Shown: piece by piece, positions 9,211-20,446 of the stretch
Numbering within the stretch: position 1 is the stretch's first letter
Layout of the letters: every line of letters starts with the position of its first letter
Assembly: GCA_001599755.1 (NCBI GenBank)
Contig: BCHX01000001.1
Coordinates: 5,766,001 to 5,830,000, forward strand
Source of the DNA: Gliomastix tumulicola
Lineage: Eukaryota; Ascomycota; Sordariomycetes; Hypocreales; Bionectriaceae
Reading direction: 5' to 3'
Length of the DNA stretch: 64,000 nt
The notes under the pieces: generated by a model
What the model was told of the DNA's origin: nothing
What the model saw: only the letters and a program-made list of their open reading frames with translations
The model's database searches: none
Translations under genes and position numbers: made by a program

Positions 9211-11252
9211 CGTGTTGAGCTTGACTCGGTTGTCGATGCCAGAGCTGTGCTACAAAAGACGCGTCATGGCAAGGTTGAAGATGGAGGAAGCGATCGTGGG
9301 CCCGTTAGGCGTCATAGCTCCAGCATTAGTGCCTGTGCCGCCCGGCGCAACAGTGATCACCGGGAATATCTGCTGCAGTTGGCCTCAATTCCGCCGCGCC
9401 GCAACGAACCACCCCACGACCCGAGCCCAGCGCTTTTTGCCACCAATTCCGGACCCGAAGCATGGTGCTGTTGGGATTTGAATAATTATTTGAAATCCTT
9501 AATATGTCGTAAACCATTGGCGACGTCCCGATTGCTGCCCCTGGCGATGACTTCATATCGCTGCTCTCTGATTGGCCAGATTGGCTGTCTTGTATTCTAA
9601 TGCCCCCGACTCAACAGGAAGGAGCAACGCACGAGCTAGGAATTAAAGTAAGGTAGGTGCAGTCCAGAAGGAATCGCACTTGCCTTCTGACACAAGAAGT
9701 GTCGAGGGTTCAAAATCGAGGCTCTTGGCTTTCTTGACGAGTCTCAATGGAACTCTCACCATCAGCATCACCGCCTCTAGCTAGGTGAGCAAAGTGAGGC
9801 CTACGATTAAGGAAATTACCATGTCGTCTTAGTACCACTGCACCTGCGCTAGCAAGTGCCGACAACCCTGCCTCCCTGCCAGCGAACAATATCGGCATTT
9901 CTTCAGCGAGAACCTCAGCCCTGCATCAGGCGATGAGTAGCCGGTCGCCGTTCTACTGGGTAGAGCATGAGTAAGAGCTAGTCGTCTATTTTCAATTTAT
10001 GGCATTAACGCCGACTCATGTGTCATTCGCGCCCGAAAGCTGCGCCGTCACGAATCGGAACTTGGATCTAACTAGGGTCGACTTTGCTCGTGACAAGCTG
10101 ACGGTAAGCATCACCCCTGTTCGATGAGGTAGCCCTTGCTGGGGCAGCACTTACTCGGAGAGCGCCATCGGCAGTCTGCTTCTCCAGTGTTCTCAGTACC
10201 TGGCCCAGTTCCTGGTGCGCTAAAACGTGTCGCGAGGCTGGCTCATCGTAACCCTATGAAACGGTTGGGGTTTCTGCAGATGCATCTTACGCATTGAGTT
10301 GCGTGCAGGATCGGTGAACAGCATGGCCAGAATGTAACCTCATGATCGGGGACCACTGATTCAGGAACACATCGGCTGTGGAGGGGGAGGGGCTCGAGGA
10401 AACTGACACTCGATCCTTCAACAGACGGGCCGAGACATCGAAGCTCTCTCACAAGCTGTGTCGACGAGTGCCGAAACACGTGCCTTCTCATGCTTGTCGA
10501 CGTGCTATGTACGATGCAAACAGTGTGATAAGCATCCTTCCTAATCCTACCACTCACCCCGCCGCCAGCAACCACACCATCACTCCAACGCCCCTCCCCG
10601 CGGATGCTACAGTGAGTTGTGTGCCACTCTGATAAGTCGAGGCCAGGGTGTCGCACCGCTATGAGTCCCCTATTCGGGCCAATGCACCGGCGATCAGCGG
10701 CGTCGCTTCAGCTTCCATGCTCGTGGGGAGCCGCCTTGGGCCAAGCACTGCGGCACAGTCTGAGTTATGATGCCAATTGCCAAGCTCAGGGTCCATCGCC
10801 CATTGACTCCATCGCCAGGGATCGGCTCGACATGTCTGGGATGTGCCTGGACCTGAACGTGGGCATGGGAAGGTGGTGTGGTGAGAAAGAGGTAATAATC
10901 CCCATCCAGGCCGCACAGAAGAGTCTGTCGAGGCCCACGAACGGCGTACTAAAGCCTGACGAGTCGCATCTGTCCGTCAATTCTTGAATCGGGTTTCCCG
11001 TCTGTGTGCTGTGGTCTTCTCGTCACTTATAAACTTGTATGAAGGAAGGACATCGCCTCCGCCTTTGATCGGCTTGCATACTGAGATCGCAGAGGCCATT
11101 GCCATCCCAGCCCAAAACCATCCTTCGAGGATCCAATGCGCCAGGCTCTCGTCACACGATCCAGCCAAATAGCCATACCGAAACCACAGGGTCGGGCTCA
11201 CCGGCGCCAACATCTCCAAATCCTCAAGCATTAGCAGCAGCAGCCGCCTACC
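9211..11252. other. 2.0-kb intergenic region between divergent genes
   Basis: This region separates the PhoD-like gene (-) from the rhodopsin-fold gene (+). Many open frames of 60-140 codons occur on both strands and overlap each other, the pattern of random GC-rich sequence. None shows a domain, a signal peptide or a plausible exon chain. A T-loop-like string near 9708-9718 does not fold into a tRNA. It probably contains both promoters. Confidence 0.5.
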
Positions 11253-12403
11253 ATGAGTTGGTATCCGCCCTCGGTAACGATACCCGTGTACGCGGTCTTC
11301 ACCGCGGTCGGCATTGCACTCACGGCCCTGCGCTTTTGGTCGCGTATTTCGTTCTCGAAGCAGAAGATCGGGATCGATGACTGGCTCGTCCTGGTCGGCC
11401 TGGGCTTCGTGTGCGCTTGCTCGTCCATCCAGTTCTACAATGCGATTCACGGCACCGGAGGCGCTGCCATCAGCGACAAGGACGACGCTCAGAGGCAGGA
11501 GACGTCGCACAAGATCAACCTGACCATGATTGTCATTGAGAAGCCCGGCTTCGGGGCCATCAAGCTGTCCCTGCTCTTCTTCTACAAGCGCATTTTCAAC
11601 ATTTGGCCGAGCTTTCGTCGCGCAAACAACATCTTGATCTGGATTATCATCTTTTGGACAATTTCCTTTGCTCTGGCCGATCTGCTCATCTGCAAGGACA
11701 AGCTTCACCTGCAATGGGCCGCCGACCAGTCAATTCCGAAGGGATATTGCGGCGACAAGGGGCTCCTGCTTCTGATGTTTGCCATCACCAGTGTCCTGAC
11801 GGACCTGATGGTGCTGTTGCTTCCTTTCGCATACGTCAGCAGGCTGCAGATGCCAAAGCAGAAGAAGTGGGCGGCCATGTTCATCTTCTTTCTCGGAACT
11901 CTGTGAGTCACACCAGCCAATCCCGAATCATTGTCTCGAACACATTGACTAATCGTCTCCTCTCCAGGTCTACCGGCGCCGGCGTGCTGCGAACCATCTT
12001 TCTGAGCATCGCCTACAAGTTGGGCAGAATGGACTGGGACTACAAGCAACCCACGGGCGAGTCCACCCCCCTTGTCTTGCAGGTCTTCAACCCGACCTTC
12101 TGGGTCATGATCGAGATCCTGCTTGGATTGTGGGCGGCAAACCTCCCTCCCCTAGCACCCATCCTACAAGCTATGGGGTTGAAGAGCATGGTGTCTTCCG
12201 CCTACAGGAAGGCGTCCGCAGCCTACGGCAGCAGGAGTCGTGGTGAGAAGAGCTCAACGCAGATGTCGGCACCAGAACCGATGCTAGGTATCCAACGGCA
12301 TGAGAGTGACTCGCAGCCGATATTCGACCCGTACTATGAGCTTGACACGAGAGTGTCCAGAGCACCATCACACACGTCGACATCTCCCGACCAACGGGTG
12401 TGA
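11253..12403 (+). CDS. Fungal rhodopsin-fold integral membrane protein (Pth11-like)
   Basis: Two exons (11253-11902, 11968-12403) give 361 residues; the intron has donor GTGAGTC and acceptor TCTCCAG. The protein has seven likely helices: PVYAVFTAVGIALTALRFW, DDWLVLVGLGFVCAC, FGAIKLSLLFFYKRIF, ILIWIIIFWTISFALADLL, a long one around LLLLMFAITSVLTDLMVLLL, AAMFIFFLGTLSTGAG, and FWVMIEILLGLWAANLPPL. The pattern of a basic/DDW loop after helix 1 and an E in helix 7 fits the large fungal rhodopsin-domain family (PF20684 type), which includes Pth11-like receptors. No CFEM domain precedes it. The cytosolic tail after about residue 285 is Ser-rich. A role in sensing surface or nutrients is an inference from the family, and no ligand can be proposed. 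Confidence 0.85.
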
Positions 12404-13261
12404 GGTTTATGTTACAGGAGGCATTGATTGGATTTGGCGATTTTCCTTTGTGATTTGCTTTTCGATGATACCTAAAAAGCGGCGGAGTTTAGTGTTACCG
12501 GACCGCAAGCGTCCAGATGTATATTATCCTTGGATGGGAATTGAGCTTTCTACCACACTTACCGAGAATGCATTGTCGGTGACCATTAAGGACCGATGTC
12601 AATGAAGGCATCTGTGTAAAAGTGCAAAGCCATTCTTCAAAGGAAAGCATGAAAAGGTTGGATACTTGAGCTTCATGGACAGGTCTTTGTCAAAAGCCCA
12701 AAACTTGTACGAGGTACTTGGCCACTGGCATAGTACTGTCCAAATTTCATCATAGTAGCGCAGGACCAGGGATAACTGCCACATTGACACTTTTCGCGTT
12801 GACACACCGCATGAGCCAACAGAGATCTTGGATGATGTCGCCTACGCTGCCGAACGTGAGTGCGATGTCCATGGAGACGTAGATTTCATGAGCCTTACGG
12901 CTGTCGATGTTGAGAAGAAATCCATTATTCTAAAGCGGGGTGCGAAGAAATGGGGGAAAGCTGACGGTAAGGCGTCCAGACAGCTCGACGCCTCGAGGAG
13001 TGCTTCATCCAGCATCCAATAGAATAACTAACACGGAGAGAGTGCAGCCCAAGCCAACAAGCCTCAGTAGACGGAAGTGGGGCAGCTGTGGCTGGAGAAC
13101 CCCCATCGGCGCTACGAAAGCCCGCCCCGGAGCTGGGATCATGGCCTCCTTACCCCAAACTAGTAGTGCCAGACTGTCCTGATACCACTTGTTTGCGCCT
13201 CGTCCGACCAAGCACGTGAAGTCCTCATCGCGAAAAAAAGAACCCAGCGCCGCCGCCCACC
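12404..13261. other. Intergenic between rhodopsin-fold and p24 genes
   Basis: This 858-bp stretch holds the 3' flank of the rhodopsin-fold gene and the promoter of the p24 gene. A 64-codon frame at 12828-13022 has no recognisable features. An A-rich run followed by CCGCCGCCCACC immediately precedes the p24 start codon. Confidence 0.5.
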
Positions 13262-14113
13262 ATGAGATTGCCCATGCTCCTCGCCGGGCTTCTGGCCTGC
13301 CTCGTCACCAATGTCGCCGCCACGGCCCTGACGTACCAGCTCTTTGCGCACGAGAAGGGGTGCTTCTACGCCGAGACGGCCAAGGAGGGAGAGAAGATTG
13401 CGTTCTACTTTGCTGTCAGTGCTCCACGGTTACGGACTTCTCTCGATACGATAGGGATGCAGGAATGCTGATTTTACGGGATTTCAGGTGCAATCGGGTG
13501 GTTCGTTCGATATCGATTACACGGTCGAGGGCCCCTCGAACAAGGTCATCATGACCGGGCAGAAGGAGAGGCAGGGCGACTTTGTCTTCACGGCGAACGT
13601 GCCCGGCGCATACTCCTTCTGCTTCGACAACTCCGCCAGCACCTTTGCCGACAAGGTCATCGACATTGAGATTGCCGTGAGTGACATCGACGACACAATG
13701 GAAGGGCCAGTCAAAGGGAGAGAAGACAGAAGGCTAACGGTGTTGGGCACCCCCCTCCAGGTTGAGAACGAAACGAAGGCGCAGCTCCCCTCCAAGCAGG
13801 GCTCGTCCCCCGAGCAGACGTCCGCAGTCGAGGAGTCCATCTTCAAGGTCTCGGGCCACCTGTCCACCATCTCCCGAAACCAGAAGTACTTCCGCACGCG
13901 CGAGAACCGCAACTTCGCGACGGTCGAGAGCACGGAGCAGCGCATCGTACGCTTCAGCATGATCCAGATCCTCCTCATCGTTGCCATGGGTGGCCTGCAG
14001 GTCGCTGTCGTCCGGTTCTTCTTCCAGGTACGTACATCCAGCCACACTGGTTGTCTCTTCGTTCCACATGCTAATAATGGGTGGTTCAGGGCGCGCGCAA
14101 GGGCTACGTCTAA
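13262..14113 (+). CDS. p24 family cargo receptor (Erp-type, emp24/gp25L)
   Basis: Four exons (13262-13414, 13488-13676, 13761-14027, 14090-14113) give 210 residues, each junction between codons. p24 proteins are type I membrane proteins of COPI and COPII vesicles that sort cargo, including GPI proteins, between ER and Golgi. A signal peptide (MRLPMLLAGLLACLVTNVAA) is followed by the GOLD domain with the disulfide Cys pair in EKGCFYAE and AYSFCFDN. A coiled-coil region and a C-terminal helix (IQILLIVAMGGLQVAVVRFFF) follow. The cytosolic tail is very short, GARKGYV, and is coded mostly by the 24-nt last exon. The FF near the membrane fits COPII binding; no KKXX signal is present. Intron 3 contains a clear CTAAT branch motif. 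It resembles fungal Erp3-like members most, but subfamily is uncertain. Confidence 0.92.
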
Positions 14114-14607
14114 ATGGGCGTCTGTATGTTTTCGCGGGAGTAGTGTCATCTTTTCTTTCACGAGGCGCAGGGTCAATAAAATATGCCGGATGCAGGGCCA
14201 TGCGGATTTGCTTTGTTTTTGGCTGATGGAGGGGGGCTTGTCTAAGTCGAGCTCTCTCGCTCAAGGGATCGAGGATTTTGCATTTAGCATATGGTCGAGC
14301 GGTGTATTTACTTCCATGATAGGGAACGGAATAGGTTCAGAGGCCATGCCCAGTGCTTCAAACGTGCAATTGCTCCTTAATTATTGCGTGAGGTTACTCT
14401 CTGTGCATCAAAGCGACCATCTTGATGTTCATGGTGACACATGGTCGAATCGCAAGGACACGCTAAAAGTTATAGTGGGCCACGCACCAGCCACAGTGGC
14501 GGCAGGCATCTAAGTAGTAATGTTCAAATAAAATCAAGACTTCCCAGTCATTCTTCAACAAACCCCCCCAATTCCAACCAACCAACCACCACAGCACACC
14601 CCCGACG
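14114..14607. other. Intergenic between p24 and prp45
   Basis: This contains the p24 3' UTR and the prp45 promoter. The part directly before the prp45 ATG is C- and A-rich (CCAACCAACCAACCACCACAG), a common fungal 5' leader composition. The p24 frame in the plus track continues open only if intron 1 of p24 is ignored, so it is not a separate gene. Confidence 0.5.
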
Positions 14608-16426
14608 ATGGCGACGATGGCAGGATCGCTGCAGTCGGCGCTGCCGAAACCAAAATACACAGGCGAGGACGAGGAGGCGCCGGCGCACACGCGGCACCGC
14701 GGCCCTCGCGTGGTCGGCGCCGGCGAGCTCGACGAGACGCAGCTGGTGCTGAAGCGCGCGGGGCCTCCGGCCTACGGGCAGCGCTCGGGCTGGCGGCCGC
14801 GCTCGCAGGAGGACTTTGGCGACGGCGGCGCGTTCCCCGAGGTGCCCGTCGCGCAGTACCCGCTGGAGATGGGCAGGAAGGGCGGGTCGACGAGCAACGC
14901 GCTGGCGGTGCAGGTGAACGCGGACGGGAAAGTCAAGTACGACGCCATCGCGCGTCAGGGGCATACGGACAGCCGGATCATACACACGTCGTTCAAGGAC
15001 CTGATACCGCTGCGGCAGCGGGCGGACGCCGGCGAGATCGACCTCGCAAGGCCGGATAAGGAGACGGTCGAGGCGACGACGGAGCGGACGAAGAATGCGC
15101 TGGCCGCGCTCGTCAGCGGCGCCGTGGCCGCGCAGAAGCCCAAGAACGTCAACATTGGCTCGCGGAAAGACCCGACGTTTGTGCGGTACACGCCCGCGAA
15201 CCAGATGGGCGACAACTCCAAGAAGCAGGACCGCATCATGAAGATCGTGGAGCGGCAGCGCGACCCGATGGAGCCGCCCAAGTTCAAACACAAGAAGATC
15301 CCCCGAGGCCCGCCGAGCCCGCCGCCGCCGGTGATGCACTCGCCCCCACGGAAGCTCACAGCCGAGGACCAGGAGATGTGGAAGATCCCGCCGCCCGTGT
15401 CTAACTGGAAGAACCCCAAGGGGTACACGGTGCCGCTGGACAAGCGGTTGGCGGCCGACGGCCGCGGGCTGAACGATGTCGTCATCAACGACAAGCACGC
15501 GTCCTTTGCCGAGGCCGTCAAGATGGCGGAGAGGCACGCTCGCGAGGAGGTGCAGCAGAGGGCCAAGATGCAGCAGCGCCTCGCCGAGAAGGAGAAGATG
15601 CAGAAGGAGGACAACCTACGTGCTCTGGCGCAGCAAGCACGAGCAGAGCGATCGAATACGGGACGAAAGCGGAGAGACTCGGGCAGCTCGAGGGACTCCC
15701 GCGCTTCACGGTCCAGGTCCAGAAGCTACAGCGAATCCGGCTCCAACCGGTCAGATAGCGAGGACGACGAGATCCGCGAGCGAGAAAAGGCCCGCAAGGA
15801 GAGGCAGAGGGAGGAGGAGAGGAAGCTCCGCCAGAACAGGATGGGCGCCGAGCGACGTATGCAGGTCATGGCGCGCGAGCAAAACAGAGACATCTCCGAG
15901 AAGGTCGCCCTCGGCCTGGCCAAACCGACGCAGTCCAAGGAGACCATGTACGACTCGCGGCTCTTCAACCAGCAGAGCGGCTTCAACAGCGGCTTCAACG
16001 AGGACAACCCGTACGACAAGCCCCTCTTCGCGGCGCAGGACGCCATCAGCAGTATCTACCGGCCCCGCGCCAACGCGGACGATGACGACGACCCGGAGGC
16101 TGGTGACAAGGAGATGGCCAAGCTGCAGAAACAGAGCCGGTTCGGCGAGGCTTTGGGCAAGGGTACATTCAAAGGAGCCGGAGATGCAGAGGTAAGATTT
16201 GACCCGATCTCAGCCTAACCACTAACAGCTTTACTGACAAATCCCGATTTTCTAGGCCCGCGAAGGACCAGTGCAGTTCGAAAAAGAGGCGGCAGATCCT
16301 TTCAACGTCGACAAGTTCCTCTCAGAAGTCGCCGAGTCAACGTCAGCAAAGAGAAGCTACGGGCTACAGGAAGACAGCCGCGAGAGCAAGCGGCCTCGAA
16401 GGGAAGACGACGACGACGATGACTAG
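14608..16426 (+). CDS. prp45: Pre-mRNA-processing protein 45 (SNW1/SKIP homolog)
   Basis: Two exons (14608-16191, 16256-16426) give 584 residues. Prp45/SNW1 is a component of the activated spliceosome and the Prp19-associated complex, needed for second-step splicing and for Prp22 function. The family signature is SNWKNP (residues 265-270) within the conserved block from about 165 to 340, which also has FKHKKIPRGPPSPPPPVMHSP. Further C-terminal there is a coiled-coil, highly charged region and an Arg/Ser segment around residues 350-390. The end has the block YDKPLFAAQDA and a terminal poly-Asp. The 64-nt intron near the 3' end removes a stop and adds the conserved FNVDKFLSEV block. A long open frame on the opposite strand (14548-15537) is an artefact of GC-rich codons. 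Confidence 0.95.
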
Positions 16427-16989
16427 TGTAGATAATGGGTTTTTTATTCTAATACCAACAATAGCCGACGGAGGTTAATGTACGGTGTTGGGCCAGATGC
16501 CATCGATGCACAGGGCTTCACACAATTCTTTTTCACATCATTGTGAATTGTTCCAATCGTCGCATAGATAACGCCAGGCGCACTTGCAGATTATTTCTTC
16601 CCATGTAGTCTTAAATGGCCAGCCATCTCTTTGCTTAGCACAACTCATGTTCTTCACACTATCCGAAATGTAGCTGTCGGATCAGAAATTAGTCCGCGAC
16701 GAATCAGGTTTAGGAGAAGTTATCACGAGATAAGTCATGCGAGTCCGGAATGTGGGCAAGAAGCATTCAACAAGATTTGAGGTGTATATTCAATCTTCGT
16801 ATCTCGAGTGAAAAAAAATCAAAACCAAAACCAAAACCAAAGCCAAAAATAGATAAACACTGTGACAATAGTAAAGCTATTATCAGCTGCCGCCAATCGA
16901 GGCAATCTCCTGTGCACCTCCCCCCATATGGTATGTCTGTCTACTTAAAATACCAAGCACATGGCTCTATGCATCACGTCTAAACCATC
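16427..16989. other. Convergent intergenic region with CCAAAA tandem repeat
   Basis: This 563-bp interval separates the 3' ends of prp45 and the carboxypeptidase Y gene. It is AT-rich, as expected for two facing terminators. An imperfect tandem run of CAAAAC units lies at about 16818-16848. No coding sequence is supported. Confidence 0.6.
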
Positions 16990-18679
16990 TTAGAACCACT
17001 CACCGCCCAGCCAGCGGTTGAGGAAGTCAATAGAGGCCGCGGGCTGGTCCATAGGAACCATGTGGCCGGCCTCGTAGATGCGCATGAAGGTAAGGTTGCC
17101 ACTGGTCTTGACCTTGCCGTAGGGCTTGTCGTCCTTGCCGAGGGTGAGATCCTTCTTCTTGGCGTCAGCGAAGCTCTTGTGGCCGGGCCAGTCGAGGGCA
17201 TCGGTCCAGGCCTGGTTTCCGAGCCAGTTGCAGATGAAATCAGTGTCGCCAGCATAGACGAGGACAGGGATCTCCTTGAGGATGCTAGGGACGAGTGTGT
17301 GGAAAGGCTGCATCCAGTCACCGGCGAACATGAAGTTGCGGTTGATATCGAAGTTGCAGCTGTCGTAACCGTCAACCTCGACGCCAAGAGCGTCCTGGAC
17401 ATCCTTCTGGTTGAGGTAGTCGGAAATGTAGCCAAGTCCAGGGTAGCAAAGGCTACCCGACTCGCAGGGGCCGCGGATGTCGTAGACGTTGCGTCCGGTG
17501 CGCTGGTAGGGGCCAAGCATAGCATTGTTGCAGTAGATAGTGGCAGGTAGGCAAGACCAGACGCTGCCAGAGTTGTAGCAGCTCTTGATGAGAGACTGGC
17601 AGCGAGGCAGAGCGCTGTCCATGGCGCGGCACTGGCTCTCGCTCAGGACGGCATCCCAGCCACCCTCACCGCAGGCCATGGGGCGGTAGTAAGCATACTG
17701 GGTGTAAGGGTCGCTGAGACCGTTGCCGATAAGGACACTCTTGAGGTTGATGTTGCTGTCCTTGTGCTTAAGGATCTCACTGGTAAAGGCAGGGATGTAG
17801 TGTCCGGCATAGGACTCGCCAGCAATGTGGAAGTCCTGCTTGGCGTACTCGGGGAAGTTGTGGAAGAAAAGAGTGAGAAGGGCATAGACGTCCTTGCCAG
17901 CAGCAACAGTGTTGCGGACGCTGCCGCTGCTATAGGAGAAGCCCACGTTGACGGGCTGATCCAGGAAGATGACTGAAGCGTTGTTGTTCCAAGCGTCAGG
18001 GTTGTAGACAAGCTCGAGCTTCTTGTTGACGCTGGACGGGCCAAGCTCCAGGAAGAGGCCAGTGAGGGAGGAGCAGCCCGGGCCACCGTTCAGCCACAGG
18101 ACCACAGGGTCGTTCTTGGGGTCGTTTCGGGACTCGAAGAACCCTGTGCAGGCGTTGTCAGCAAGCTGTGAGGAATCAAATGGGATGGAGAGTCTTACAG
18201 TAAAAGAGGTGCTTATCCTCATCCTCGTTATCGAGGTAACCGCTGAACTGCTTGACGGTGTCGACACCAAGCTTGGAAGGGTCGACGGTCTTGGCGCGAA
18301 GGTTGTAGGACTTGACGAAGTTGTCGAGGCTGCCCTTGGACTCGTCGGCAGCCCACATGTCATGGACCTCCTCGCCCTTGACGATGTGATCCCACTCGGA
18401 ATCGGGTCGTCGGGTGGCGGGCTTGGGGGGAGCGCCGAGGGTCTGTTTCTTGAACGCCTCGACGGCATCGGGCATCAGAAGGGAGATCTCGTCCCAGAGA
18501 CCCTTGGCCTCGGAAGTGACCTCGCCGAAGAGGTGCTCGAGAGACTGCATCCAGGGCTCGGCGACAGAGTCAGCCGAGTTGATGATGGGCTTCTCGGCAT
18601 CAGCGTTGAGCACCTTCTGGTCCTGGAACGCAGTCACGGTGGTGGCCGCGCCCAGGGCGACAGCGGACGAGAACCGCAT
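16990..18679 (-). CDS. cpyA: Carboxypeptidase Y, vacuolar serine protease
   Basis: Two exons (18679-18199, 18143-16990) give 544 residues, the usual length of fungal CpyA. The 55-nt intron splits the Trp codon of HLFYWFFESR; a nearer AG in the intron would lose this motif. The enzyme (family S10) removes C-terminal residues from peptides in the vacuole and is made as a precursor. The first 17 residues form a signal peptide and a propeptide of about 120 residues follows. Catalytic residues are all present: Ser271 in GESYAGHY, Asp462 in GDTDFICNW and His521 in EAGHMVP, with the substrate-binding block LNGGPGCSS upstream. Several Cys match the family disulfides. The opposite strand carries unusually long open frames because of codon bias. 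The gene lies convergent to prp45. Confidence 0.96.
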
Positions 18680-20446
18680 GATGATGTGCTCTGCAGCTGA
18701 TTGACCAAGGAAATAAGGGACAAAAGCTGATAGAGGATGGAAATTGATGAACGGGAGTGGTGGGAGTGATGATGGGAGAAGGAAGAAGGTCTAGGTTGGG
18801 GGACGGGGAAGCTTAAGCGATAACGAAACTACCTGTACCTTTAGGCATGCGCCGATGACTGGCCGGCCGTGCCTGGAACTCAGAAGCAGGTACAAGCTTC
18901 GAGGCGGGGGGCTGGGGGAGGGTCCAAGTACCTGGACCGCCCAGCGGACCTCGCCAAGGTACCTGCCTCAGCTTGTCGCTCCGCTCAGGCTGCTCAGCAA
19001 CGTCATGTGCCTCAGCCCCCTGTTATCGCTGGCCAATCAGGGCCGATCTGGGACCCCGCTGCCATCTCCACCAATCACAGCTCGTGACTCCTTGTCTCAG
19101 AGTCACGTGTTTCATGCACCCGGTTGTCCTGGTGAGTTCCACGTCAGAGTCCTCGTCAGCGAGCGGTTCCATGCGACTCGTGGCGTCTCAAGAGCGCTCC
19201 AGATCACCATATCAGTCGCGATAGTCCATAATGCACGGTGAACTGATGAACACGAGCGCGAATTTGCCGACTTTGAGAAAGTATTAATCATGCTTTCTTA
19301 GTGCTCACTTAGCAACCTTGCAGCTGCAGCTATGCAAGCTTCAATACTGCTTCTCCGTTTTGCGCCGTTTGCGTATTACTACCCTGAATACCGCCTTTGC
19401 TGTTGACCGCAACCTTCAGTATTTTACATACCTGCGCCTCCTCCGATCGCCCGCCTGCGCTTATCTATCACTTGGGACTGGTCTATCGCAAGCTTCGATA
19501 GTCGCAAATAGCTCATTCCCTGTATTATTGGAGGCTGTCCAGTAGAAGAGAGACGGCCAAGAGAGGATAGTAACTTCGAGGTGTCATACACTCACATGTG
19601 GGCACTTTCATCGCAACCTGCCAAATTCGGATAGCTTCGAAATGCATGACGAAGAGTCATTGCTTCTCGATGAACTCGTACAATCAATTGCTAGGTACGA
19701 CAAGCTTGCCACAGCACTCCCTAAACAAGATAGACGGATAATTTCTGGGGGACTGAGAACCAAGGTTTTATGAAGCACACTTACCACACCATGGAAGACC
19801 GGAGGGCTGAATGGGCTAGGCAAGTATCCTTTAGTGCCCGCATCGCGCAGTGTTGGTTAGCCCGGCGCATACCCTAACCGTATGCTTCAATTGCCCAAGT
19901 AGTATTCTTTCGATTTCGTGCCTCGGTACAAGTTCACCCAGGAACCTAGAGCTGCTAGAGCTGATCAATACCTCTGCGGCAAGACATGCTCGTAGCTCAG
20001 CAAGCTGGCCCAGAGGGAGCGAACTCCCAGTGCCCACGCGAGAATACCGACAACACGCGGTGACCGACCATTGGTTCGGCGACGACATGAATGTGATATC
20101 TACGATGACCGCCGAAACACAAGACCGGTATAGTTTAATCGGCGTACCTAGCGAGGCACTGCGAGGATCGTCGTGTGGTAAGACCATCCTTGCGATCCTC
20201 CGTATGCAGGAACCAATCTAGTCAGCCTCGTCGACCTGACCTTCTATAATTGTCCGTCCAAGCTTTCTGGCACAGCACCGTCCAGCCACTCAAGCTCATC
20301 TGCGCCTCTGTAAGGCGAACCGTGCTCTGGGGATCCTGATACACATCGACTAGGAGGGTGTTAGAATAAGTAGTACAGGTAAAGTTGCACCTGATGAAGA
20401 CTCAACAAGCGACTTTTCTTCTTTTTGTCGCTACAAGTTGAACCGA
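18680..20446. other. 1.8-kb intergenic region between cpyA and a membrane protein gene
   Basis: This divergent spacer must include the cpyA promoter (18680-19000, CT/GA-rich). Two overlapping frames of 118 (-) and 123 (+) codons occupy about 19831-20221; neither has a recognisable domain, and both end at likely random stops. A stretch at about 19230-19560 is AT-rich. No gene is called here, but an unrecognised 5' exon of the next gene could lie near 20300-20440. Confidence 0.45.

Noticed and set aside
9690..9725. tRNA-like T-loop string (GGGTTCAAAATC)
   Set aside because: The base after the loop that must pair with the last T-stem G is T instead of C, and no acceptor stem, D arm or anticodon arm can be formed around it.
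10977..11714. 245-codon minus-strand frame
   Set aside because: It overlaps the antisense of the rhodopsin-fold gene exon 1, which has clear membrane helices; the antisense product has no features.
14548..15537. 329-codon minus-strand frame
   Set aside because: It is antisense to prp45 and has a repetitive Arg/Leu/Val composition without domains.
19831..20221. 118-codon (-) and 123-codon (+) frames
   Set aside because: They mirror each other and lack recognisable features; a lost gene fragment is possible but not supportable.
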